Notes under the pieces: generated by a model
The model's input: only the letters and a program-made list of their open reading frames with translations
Database searches by the model: none
What the model was told of the DNA's origin: nothing
Origin: Nematopogon swammerdamellus
Lineage: Eukaryota; Arthropoda; Insecta; Lepidoptera; Adelidae
Length of the DNA: 64,000 bases
Assembly: GCA_946902875.1 (NCBI GenBank)
Contig: OX336340.1
Coordinates: 15,143,566 to 15,207,565, forward strand
Direction of reading: 5' to 3'
Shown here: positions 10,973 through 20,419 of the stretch, one piece after another
How positions within the stretch are numbered: the first letter of the stretch is position 1
How the letters are laid out: the number at the start of each line of letters is the position of its first letter
Program-made: the position numbers and the translations under genes

Positions 10973-11728
10973 TTGAAAAAGAAAGATAAGCATATACTTA
11001 CGCCAGAAAAATCTCTCGGAACCATGCTATCTACAAAACTGACCAAATGGCAATATAACGCCATGAGAGCGATAACACAGAAGGAAGGAGTGACTTTGTC
11101 AACCTCGATAGCTCAGTGGTGCAGACAGTCAACTGTCGCTATTGAATGTTAAGCAACGCTGGGTGCGGTTAGTACCTGGATGGGTGACCGCTGACCGTTG
11201 GAGACTGACCGAGGTTCGGATTCCTCGTAAAACTGTAGGTCCCTTCCCTCCTAATCTTACTTGGTGGTAGGGTTTAACCCACCCGGGTTGGTACCACCGC
11301 ACTGAATGAAACGTCGGTTGAAACGGCTATGTAAATAGTTTTTGTTTTCCGACCAGTCCAGTGTAGCCGGCACGATCAAAGGGGGAGGCACGTAGTTCAC
11401 CCGTTGTTATGGGCTGAAATCACGGACGTTGTAGATGATGTAGCCAACCGTGTCAGTTTCCATAAAAAAAAAAACTCTTTTTCCTTCCTACTATAAAATT
11501 AAAAAATCCAAAGAAGAGTGCTATCCAGCAAAAGAAGACGTCACAATCACTGAGACAGATGTACAAATAAAATTACAATCTTTATTGGATTTGACAACGA
11601 AAAGGCTATTCATGCTTATATCGGATTACGATAACGAGAATGTGGAGTACAAATTAGAAAGTAAGTGGGGAGTAGACGGAGCTTCAAACCAAAGCACCTA
11701 TAAACCAAATTCTACCCGAGGATAGCGA
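10973..11728 (+). pseudogene. Transib transposase N-terminal half, left arm, split by a SINE and frameshifted
   Basis: Mirror copy of the right-arm reading frame. The frame begins near 10973, reaches the segment before LFPSYYKIKK and is broken by the SINE at about 11098-11474; it resumes at 11475 and reads to SNQSTYK. There an extra C relative to the right arm shifts the frame and it ends after PNSTRG. The two disruptions absent from the right arm show that this arm decayed after the palindrome formed. Confidence 0.7.
11098..11474 (+). mobile_element. SINE body family, full-length with tRNA-like head, inserted in left Transib arm
   Basis: The head TAGCTCAGTGGTGCAG fits a pol III A box and GAGGTTCGGATTCCTC a B box. 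The conserved body follows (ACTGTAGGTCCC, GGTGGTAGGGTTTAACCC, GGCTATGTAAATAGTT, GTGTAGCCGGCACGA, CATCACGGACGTTGTAG, GTGTCAGTTTCCATAAAA). The empty site can be read in the opposite arm (GTGACTCTTTTTCC), which dates the SINE after the palindrome. The target duplication is only about 3-4 bp (ACT). Confidence 0.88.
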
Positions 11729-12191
11729 CGATTCGTGTGTTTAGATGGCAAGTCTGGTACCCATAAAGCTTACTTGTGGCGAGAAAACAATGACTTGCCA
11801 TATAGACAGACGAATCGTCGCTATCCTCGGGTAGAATTTGTTTATAGGTGCTTTGGTTTGAAGCTCCGTCTACTCCCCACTTGCTTTCTAATTTGTACTC
11901 CACATTCTCGTTATCGTAATCCGATATAAGCATGAATAGCCTTTTCGTTGTCAAATCTAATAAAGATTGTAATTTTATTTGTACATCTGTCTCAGTGATT
12001 GTGACGTCTTCTTTTGCTGGGTAGCACTCTTCTTTGGATTTTTTAATTTTATAGTATGAAGGAAAAAGAGTCACTCCCTCCTTCTGTGTTATCGCTCTCA
12101 TGGCGTTATATTCCCATTTGGTCAGTTTTGTAGATAGCATGGTTCCGAGAGATTTTTCTGGCGTAAGTATATGCTTATCTTTCTTTTTCAA
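11712..12191 (-). pseudogene. Transib (RAG1-like) transposase N-terminal half, right arm
   Basis: An open frame of 159 codons. After a basic start it reads LTPEKSLGTMLSTKLTKWEY, then TLFPSYYKIKKSKEECYP, TITETDVQIKLQSLLDLTTK and SKWGVDGASNQSTYKQ. In Transib proteins the segments YPSY...KK.CYP, ITETSA...LQALLDHT and KWGFDGSSGHSQYKQ occur in this order. The Asp of WGVDG should be the first catalytic acidic residue, equivalent to the first Asp of the RAG1 core. The frame runs through the loop (SSVYMASHCFLATSKL) and then into antisense sequence of the other arm, so the C-terminal catalytic residues are missing. The upstream start is uncertain because the track may include part of a 5' intron or UTR. 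Confidence 0.78.
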
Positions 12192-12941
12192 GATGAATTA
12201 TTTGACTCGGGTGGTATACTCATGGTATGCATTAATCAGCGGCACATATTAAATGTTATTATTATAGAAATAAATATTCTATGAAAAAAAAATTAACAAA
12301 ACGCAATTTATTTTATTCTATGTTGTAGATATGACAGTGGTATGTATAAACGAAATGTGTATTATTCTACACTGATTAATAGTATACTAGCTTTTTTTGA
12401 ACTCCAATGTATGCATACCCTACAATTTACAAAATTGATGAGCAAGTTTTAAACTTTTTATAACCCTAATTTGCTAACAAGTGTTAACGTTAGCATTTAA
12501 ATCTTTGCGCAGAATTCATCCTGTAATCCTGTTTTTGAAGTATTTCTTAAGTAGAGTTGTAGGGTGACACAATTTGAATGAGTTAATTTTAAAAACAAAA
12601 TTCACATAAATTCTCCACTGTGCAGAGTTGCGAGCATTTGCGAGGGTACAGCGTTTGCATGAAAATAGTCGAATAGTTACTTAATCGTATCATGAAAAGA
12701 ATTATGTAATATATTTTAAGGTTTTTGAGAAATTAATTTTTTTAAATTATTTTCATACATTGAAAACCATAAAAGTGGTATATCTCCTAAACTGTTAGGC
12801 TAAGAAAAAAACGTGTATGATGAAAAAATATCTGTAATAATATGGACAACACGTTAACATAATAAAAATATCGAAAACAAGAAGTAATTTTTTTTTAAAC
12901 CCTAAGTCTTCTACGTTCGATTTTCGAACCACTGTGGGCCG

Positions 12942-13570
12942 CTTTCGCTGTTTCTAGTAGGATGCAATTAAATCAATAAATTTTAGCGCAAGCGAATATT
13001 AGGTTTTTATTTTTTTATTCCAAACTACGGATCGAAATAAAAAAGTAAAAAGCTACGGATTTAGATATATATTCAACAAATAAAATATTTTTTTTTCGAA
13101 GCCTGATTTGGTCACGTTGCCTTAAATACGTTTTTATAACTAAATTCAGAGCCATGTTCATGATTTTTTTCTATCGAGCGAAGTTAATCAAATCGTATTT
13201 TCAAAAGCTATCGATCTGCGCTGACAGATGAAGTTTTACATATTATATTAAGACTTAATCTATCGGGTAATTAATATTGGCGGTACACTTCTTGAAATTC
13301 GAGCCAAACGCAGTCTCACATCACCTTAACAAATTTGTCAAATTTTATCGTGTTCTAAATTACATTTTCAATGCCTTTGATATTTGCGCGTAGTGTGAGA
13401 TCTGTAGATTTTTTTTGAAATGTCAAAAATATATGTTTTTTTGCCAATTTTGTATGAAGTTAGTGAAAAAAAATTCTCAAAATAAAAAGTCCTAGAACAA
13501 AAGTAGATCAGTTTCAGGTTCTATTCTGTGACTATACTAACAATTAATGTAACACCGTGTATAATGTACA
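12942..13570. other. AT-rich sequence right of the Transib element, probably an older repeat
   Basis: Ends with GTAACACCGTGTATAATG, a style of ending seen in moth repeats, and together with 9880-10221 may be the older element into which Transib inserted. Not classified. Confidence 0.3.
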
Positions 13571-13577
13571 AGTTTAA

Positions 13578-13664
13578 CACTGACATGGCACCTAGTTTAC
13601 CCGGACTGACATCACGGATGTTGTAGGTGATGCAGCCAACCATGTCAGTTACCATAAAAAAAAT
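13578..13664 (+). mobile_element. SINE body family, 3' fragment
   Basis: Only the last 87 bp: CACTGACATGGCACCTAGTT through GATGTTGTAGGTGATG to CCATAAAAAAAA. Confidence 0.75.
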
Positions 13665-13669
13665 ATATA

Positions 13670-14790
13670 ATCAATATTAGCAAATCTAAAGTCCTATCAC
13701 ATGACTCGTGATTTCGAAACAATTGAACTGCACTGCAAGTTTGTCCGATTGTGCCTATGTGCACATCGAGAGTTTAAACCGTATAATTATGTAAATGAAT
13801 GCACATCATCTCGTCTCATACGTATTGTTCAAGATTTGGACTACATTGCTAGCGCGCTTGGATACGGAGCGTTGGGTTTGTGTGGCAATTAGGTGGCGGC
13901 AATGTTTTAAAGTAATTTTATTCAGTGAATTTCAACTGTTTTTTTGTAATTTAAATAAGCCATATAAGTCTTTTGCATGGAAAATAGCGAACTGTATCTA
14001 CTTTAAAAAAAATAATAAAAAAATTAAGCTTACTCTGGCTTGAGCGTGAAGCAGACGACGCGGCGCGGTGCCACCTTTCAAAAAGTACCTGCCTGACGGG
14101 CATTGCAAAAGCACAAATTCACAAACTTGTCACGTGCTTCCATCCCCGTTAGGTAGCCACATCCTCATAATGTGTCATACGCCAGCACTCGCGCCAACCT
14201 CATCATGACGATCCTCACGATTCACTCCGGATCTGACTATATCCCTATTCATTCCCATTTTGTGAGACTGTATATGACTAATTTATTACCACCAAAAACT
14301 ATTACAATGTGCAGGTCGATAAGTTGATTTTAATCGAAACTAATATAATGAGACATTTGTATGCTGGCAACATTACGATTTATGAATCCGCAGTAATGCG
14401 TTTGAATTTCGAACTCTCTTTCAGGTTCACAATCGATAATTTGTTTGGGCAACCAGTCGTTCAACTTATTCCCGTTCGGACTTCGGATGGACGGCATATT
14501 TAACGGGAGTTGCTCATTGAAGCATTGAATCGATCATAAAATAAATATTATTTTATTAACATAAAATGTTCATTACATTTCTTGAGTTCGTTGGGACACG
14601 TTCACGAATACATAAACGCCGGTAAAGCTTAGGAAAGTCAAGGTTTATTCTCGAAGTACAATTTTAATATTTGGTCAATTCCTTGATTCATTAAAAAAAA
14701 AAATCTAATTTGTCCCCCAAAATTGACTGCCAAAATTCTTTCATTTACGCTACGCGTCCGTGATCGTGTCAGTACCTACCAAATTTAAAC
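13670..14790. other. Unassigned sequence
   Basis: Frames at 13701, 13795 and 14309 are short and show no motif. No repeat identified. Confidence 0.4.
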
Positions 14791-14799
14791 TTATTATGT

Positions 14800-14912
14800 C
14801 CAGTCGATTCGGAGAAACTTAGCTGTGACAGACGGACAGACATACAGTCACTAGAGTGATCCTATACTGTTTTCGCTTTTTCCTCTTTTGAGGTATGGAA
14901 CCCTAAACACAT
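14800..14912 (+). repeat. GACA/GACG-type repeat, 3' fragment of a variant subfamily
   Basis: AGACGGACAGACATACAGTC, then CTTTTGAGGTATGGAACCCT. The ending differs from the copies above, so it may be a sister family. Confidence 0.5.
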
Positions 14913-15714
14913 TTTAACATTTGTATAGATATCTACATGTACTACCTACTAAGTTTTTTTTTATAATTTTTTAAGATAGTTTTAAAACCGCCGATCAAAA
15001 ACATACGGACGTATTTTTTGTCTTAATTTTCGGCTTTGCATCTATCTAAATAAGAAAAAATATGTATATTGTTGCATAGATATTATGTGTTTATACGTTG
15101 ACGACTAGTCGATAGTAGATGTGTTGATGACTAGTCAACGCGTAACCACTATTTTGTTTTTTTTTAAATTAAATAAGATAATAATAAACTTTAAAAAACG
15201 ATTTGAGGATACCTTACGAAAGTCGTAAAATAAAATTAATGTTAAATAATAATGGCAATCAATTTTGACCGTTAATGGTCTTGAAGAAATAAAAGTACTT
15301 TAAAGAAATAATAAAAAAAAGAAAGTCGTTTTATAAGAACAACTCGGGTTAGTAGAGCAAGTCGATGCTTGTCAACTTATGAAATTTTTACATATTTATT
15401 GCATTCACTCGGTAGTAGTTTTGCCAAAAGCATCGCATTTCCAAATGCGTTCAGCCAACTTCTAATTCAGTGGTTCACACCACCAGACTAGACCATAAAT
15501 GAAATGTGCTTAGTGCACAATGTTAGAGAGAATGATGGTATCTACTCGGCTTGGTTCAATAAGTAAACGCTATTCACTCTGGTTCAATTTTCACTCAGTA
15601 AACCTGAAAGAAAGAAACATGACAGCTTTAAATTGAAACTAAGTAATCCTGGCTGGTCCGCGGTTCTAGGTGCCCAAAACCAGAAAATAAAAAAAATACG
15701 TTGGCTATTGAGCG

Positions 15715-16020
15715 GCCACTTCGAATTCCTGGCCTTTGCTGTGGAAACACTTGCGTGTTACTCAACGAAAGAACCTTCGGAAACGACCTAAGAAAGCTCC
15801 TTATCGATCGAAGTCTGGTGATCGACGTGCCAAGTATTTCTTCTTTCAGCGAATAGGGCTAGCCATTGAAAGGGCAACGCTGCCAGCATATTGCGCGCGC
15901 GCACTGTGGCGGAGTCGGCTGAGTTGGACGAAATATTTTACTTACAGTAAGATTTTATGTAAATTTTAATTTATAAATTGTGAATATTAATAAATAAATG
16001 AATAAAGTATATTTCTGGGT
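15715..16020 (+). repeat. LINE-type 3' end with QRIGLAIERATLPA motif
   Basis: The frame at 15736-15969 encodes FFQRIGLAIERAT, a diverged form of the motif seen at 4000 and 7300, and ends in AT-rich sequence with AATAAATAAATGAATAAAG. Confidence 0.42.
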
Positions 16021-16536
16021 TAGCAAAAAAAAAATTAGTTATTAGTTATTTATTAGGTTAATTTTATTTAATTAGTTTTGCTCATTATGTAACTTGTTTT
16101 ACTATTTACTATATCATTAAGACCACTGAACTTCAAACTGTAAAAACAAATACTTTTAGAATCCATAACTAAGTAATTATGTAAAGCTGAAAATATATAA
16201 AATACTTATGCCGAAAATGTTGTCTTGGTATAAACAAGAAAGAAAAAAAAATGGAAGAAAGAAAACGTTTATTTTTCACAGTTAGCATGTACGTCGTTAA
16301 CATGTAAGAGATTAAAACTAAATAAATTAGATAGGCTATTCTACAAAACACAATAACTTAAATGATTAATTTATGATAGATAAATAGACTGAAAGAATTA
16401 CTTTATTGCTCCAAAACATTTTACAGTGCCAAATAATTTACAGGGCAAAGGCGGACTTATCCCTTACAGGTATTTCTACCAATTTATGATTAAGACGCTA
16501 GGTCAATGAATGATTAGGACATGTTCCTAAAACCGA

Positions 16537-16911
16537 TTTTTTATTATGTAACCTGGCATGTGTGGTTACATCACCTACTACACCCGTGATGTCAACACAT
16601 AACACCTTGGTGAACTAGGTGCCATGTCAGCGCTTCCCTTCATTTCATGTCGGCTACACTGAACTGGACGGACCAACTATTTACATCACTTAGGATATAT
16701 TTAAATAGCCGCTTCGACCGACCTTTTTCATTCAGTGCATGGTACCAATCCGGTCGGGTTCCCTACCACCTTATAAGGTAAAGGGAGGGAAAGGGAAAGG
16801 ACCTACAGTTAGACCTACTTGGAATACGAACTATAGCCTCAACGGTCGAACGGTCACCCATGCAAATCCTGCCCGCTCCATCCATTGCACCACCGAACTA
16901 CCGAGGCTGAT
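16537..16911 (-). mobile_element. SINE body family, near full-length with diverged head
   Basis: From the T-run (A tail on the minus strand) through GTTACATCACCTACTACACC to the head AACTACCGAGGCTGA at 16897-16911. Confidence 0.8.
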
Positions 16912-17104
16912 AAATATGAATAATATATGTACTTGATCTTGGCGTCAATTATTCCTAGCTTCAGAGCCTCGAAACTGCTTAGGCACGTATATAAACAACT
17001 AACTTCATCCATTTACTTCAGACTTACATACATCATTAACGTCAGAATTGTGTCAATCTAATCAGTGTTGTGCTGTAATTTACCAGAGTTCTTGCAGCAC
17101 TACA

Positions 17105-17155
17105 CCCATTACTCTGCTTACCCCGATTGTCGGGATTCAGCGTGTGTGATATGTA
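17105..17155 (+). repeat. Short shared repeat CTGCTTACCCCGATTGTCGG
   Basis: The same segment lies at 44429-44462, so both belong to a dispersed repeat, probably a LINE 3' region. Confidence 0.5.
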
Positions 17156-17398
17156 ATTATCTCCATTAGGAGAAAAGAACGACAACATAATACGATCGCA
17201 TATAGAATTATGTAAGACTATTGATGACTGCTGCAACTTGTTAATTACTTACCGTCCGTTTGACACGATCTAGATAATTACATAATAGCGTTAATAGCGA
17301 TAGCACAGCCTCTGCAGTCACTGACCTCAGGTAGCGAACCAAAATTCGATCATTGCCACACAACAGAGATTTTTTTTATGAACATCAGCATGCGTTTG

Positions 17399-17765
17399 TC
17401 AGCCTCGATAGCTCAGTGGTGCAGACAGTCGAATGTCGCTATTGATTGTTAAACAACGCTGGGCCGGTCAGTACTTGGATGGGTGACCGCTTGACCGTTG
17501 GAGGCTGACCGTGGTTCAGATTCCACGTTAAACTGTAGGTCCCTTCTGACCTTACTGGGTGGTAGGGTTCAACCCGCCCGGGTTGGTACCACCGCTGAAT
17601 GAAACGTCGGTCGAAACGGCTATGTAAATAGTTTGTGTTTTCCGTCCAGTTCAGTGTAGCCGCACGACCGAAGGGAAGCACTGACATGTCACCTAGTTCA
17701 CCCGATGTTACACATTACGGATGTTGTAGGTGATGTAGCCAACCGTGTCAGATTCCATAAAAAAA
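17399..17765 (+). mobile_element. SINE body family, full-length, tRNA-like head
   Basis: Starts CAGCCTCGATAGCTCAGTGG (A box) with GGTTCAGATTCC (B box, 17514-17525), followed by the conserved body and the CATAAAAAAA tail. It is the cleanest reference for the family in this window. Confidence 0.88.
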
Positions 17766-17769
17766 GAGT

Positions 17770-18005
17770 GACTGCGCCGAGGGACCAATGGTGCAGCCCA
17801 CAGAGCTAATTTGACATCTCCTCGCGAAACCAGGCTCAGTGAGATGCCATGCCACCAGATTAGCGGACTGTTGTTGCTGGGCTGTCCAGCCTATTGATAC
17901 GACTATTGAAGACTCCCAGGTTTTAAAGGATTCGGGAAGCGCACTCGTCGGAAGACAGTTCCATCCACGCCCGAATGTAGCGACGCAGGAACTAGCTTGA
18001 CAAAC
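17770..18005 (-). pseudogene. Decayed LINE C-terminal end and 3' UTR
   Basis: The minus strand encodes GRGWNCLPTSALPESFKTWE, like the WNxLPxxxFP motif near the C terminus of some non-LTR ORF2 proteins. It is followed by GGTGGCATGGCATCTCACTG, a 3' UTR segment also found at 35768 (plus) and in reverse at 56560-56605. Confidence 0.5.
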
Positions 18006-18034
18006 GAAAAGTTCTCAAAAGACCAATATCAATA

Positions 18035-18428
18035 AAAAACCGGCCAAGTGCGAGTCGAACTCGCGCACCGAGGATTCCATATCGCCATGTCATGGTCAGC
18101 GCCACTCACACCATCTATGGCGTGTTTATGAAATGCTTCATACTATTTAAAGTTCATGATTAGTTAAAATTGTTCTTACTCTTTTCGGTAGATGGCGCGC
18201 GCGCATACACTTTTCAGTTTCTTCTATGGGAACCCCCGTGAATTTTTTACTTTTTCTTATTTTTATTATTTGTTGTTATACCGGCCATAATAACACTATT
18301 CTGAGAAAATTTCAACGAGTTACCTATTACGATTCAAGAGATACAGACCTCGGACAGACATAGGGAGACAGACAGACTGCGTAGGCTTAGTAATAGGGTC
18401 CCGTACCGGATACGGAACCCTAAAAAGG
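18035..18428 (+). repeat. GACA/GACG-microsatellite repeat family, full copy
   Basis: From CGGCCAAGTGCGAGTCGAAC through CATCTATGGCGTG, GTAGATGGCGCGCGCGCATA, CGGCCATAATAACAC and GACAGACAGAC to CCGGATACGGAACCCTAAAA. Confidence 0.8.
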
Positions 18429-18679
18429 ATGCTGAGCCCCTCTGCGACAGGTGAAGATTTCCTGTAGTATACATACATTTCCAACAGTTGGTAGTTGCTG
18501 TCATCGATGGTTCCTGTAACCACCGCCGCACGCAACAACCGGCCAAGTGCGAGTGAGCTTGTCAACGTTTCCGCATCAAACAAATTGTCGTATCATTTCA
18601 TTAAATCCGGCTTCTGTCGTATTACAATAAGAACAGATGAATTTCATGCGATGTGGATTCAGCTTTTGAGCTATTCTCA

Positions 18680-18958
18680 AAAACCGGCCAATCACCGAGG
18701 TATCCGTACCACAAAAAAAAAAATTAAAAAAAAAACATGTTTCTTGTATGGGAACCCCCCCCTAATTTTTTACTTTTTCTATTTTTTATTATTTGTTGTT
18801 ATATCCGCCATAACAACACATATTCTGTGAAAATTTCAACGGGCTATCTATTACGGTTCAAGAGATACAGACAGACGGATGGACGGACGGACAGACAGAC
18901 AGACAGACGGTGTAACCTTAGTAATAGGCTTCCGTACGGAATACGGAAACCTAAAAAA
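18680..18958 (+). repeat. GACA/GACG-microsatellite repeat family, partial copy
   Basis: AAACCGGCCAATCACCGAGG, TATATCCGCCATAACAACAC, GGACGGACGGACAGACAGAC, ACGGAATACGGAAACCTAAA. The middle part is shortened relative to 18035. Confidence 0.75.
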
Positions 18959-18999
18959 GTTTTCTCCACTTATTGGTCACGTTGATAGTTTCCTCTCGC

Positions 19000-20210
19000 G
19001 TGTTGGTGTCTACCTCGTAAACTCTCTTACGAATATGTTATCATCACGCGTGTTACGATTATTGTATGAGAACAGCAGTTGACTGGAATGAATCTGTCAG
19101 GGATAAGATATATAGCCCTTTCCACTTGATGTAAATTATCATAATGTGCTTGTTTTTGTAAAATGTTTTGCATTAGGTAATATATTATTTTTATGTTCTA
19201 TCCAGCACAGAATTTATTTTGTTCTTTCAGTTATAATAGGAGTATGTCAGTATCGCTTTACAATAACATTATTGCATGCTGGAATGGGAGGTGGTTACCG
19301 CCACGATTCACTTTCTCTGCACCTGCAGTTCCACTCGCTGACGCACGTTCGGTTGACGTCCGCGAACAGCATCAATTCCTCGGCATAGGTCTGTCTGAAA
19401 TTATTCTTCAAACAAAAAATCAAATTCTCGCTAGGTAGTAGGCGAGCTACTAACCTTTCCCGTGTGCTTTCGTGTTCGAAAAAATATTATATTTTTGGGC
19501 CAAAATGTATGTTAAGCCAGAATCTGTTCGTGAGAGTTTATTTGGTGAAAATCGTAGGAGCACTTTTGACGCTATCGCAAGTTGTACTGAGTGAGCGCGA
19601 GAGCACACTTGGGGAGATGGTGGAGACGTCATCGGTGGTGGGGGGAGGTCGAGTGCACGGTTTTGTGTCGTCCCCGGATGGGTCAGGCGTCACATTTGTA
19701 GGTTGTATAGTTTGGCAGCAGGAATCTGTCGAAAGTACATACTTTATGTCGCCAACTTTCTGGACGCAAAGCGTAAGACATTCATCGAATTCACGTCAAG
19801 ATTTACTTTACAGAATTTAATAAAGCTATAGAGCACCATCCAGTCATCCACTACAGTGTACGAGTATAAAACTGTTCGTGCTGAATAAATTGCTGACCCT
19901 ACCTACTACATACAAGGTAATGCAAGAGCAAGATGTTTCGGTGCGAATACGAAAGCATATCATTTTGGAGTCAAGGGCTATGGCAGTTAATTCCCAGGAC
20001 GAGCTCACTTGACCTAGCTGCCTATATCGAGCGGTCACGGAGCAGAGTTTCGAAATGATATACATTGCCCACATGGCTGGCTGGCTGGCTGGGGCGGACC
20101 TAGATCTTGTTGTTAGGGGGCGGGGTTCTGACCGAGTGGGAACATTTGGAGATACAGGCTGCTTCTAGATATTAAATCCATCATAACTGGGATATCAGAA
20201 ACTTGTCAAT
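19000..20210. other. Unassigned sequence
   Basis: The 118-codon frame at 19464-19820 and overlapping frames near 19193-19438 show no motif or splice context I can support. Confidence 0.35.
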
Positions 20211-20249
20211 CTAAAGTCAGTTATGATTCCGCTCCGAATCTGCCCCCAA

Positions 20250-20410
20250 GACCATTATTGGGGCGTTGCCCCACCTGCCCTCTCCCCCCATAGATCCGCG
20301 CTTTGTTGTCCGTTCGGTGGCGCTCGCGCAGGCGCACCGCGCACTGCAACGGCGGCCATATTTCACAATGCGCACCTGAACAATCATGGCCAAACGTTTG
20401 ACACAAATTG
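20250..20410. promoter_or_regulatory. GC-rich patch, possible promoter
   Basis: CpG-rich segment with GGCGGCCATATTTCACAATG. Direction and gene unknown. Confidence 0.2.
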
Positions 20411-20419
20411 AAGCGCGCT

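Larger units (their letters stand above)
10227..12936. mobile_element. Palindromic (head-to-head) Transib transposon with GGCCG target duplication
   Basis: The left arm is 10227-11754 (it contains a SINE at about 11098-11474), the loop is 11755-11791 and the right arm is 11792-12936. The right arm is the reverse complement of the left over about 1.15 kb with scattered differences. Both outer ends are CACAGTGG, like the RSS heptamer and Transib termini. The 5-bp GGCCG occurs at 10222-10226 and 12937-12941, and a 5-bp GC-rich duplication is the Transib habit. Each arm carries the first half of a Transib transposase, and the second half of the gene and the 3' end are missing. It cannot make an intact transposase and must have moved with enzyme supplied by another copy. 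Confidence 0.88.

Noticed and set aside
11450..11725. 91-codon frame as an independent gene
   Set aside because: It is the left-arm Transib fragment after the SINE, starting in the SINE tail and ending by a frameshift.
15083..15140. GACTAGTC words in inverted arrangement (15105 and 15130)
   Set aside because: Too short and imperfect to separate from chance in AT-rich sequence.
17411..17525. tRNA gene candidate
   Set aside because: A and B boxes are present but no cloverleaf closes and the sequence continues into the SINE body.
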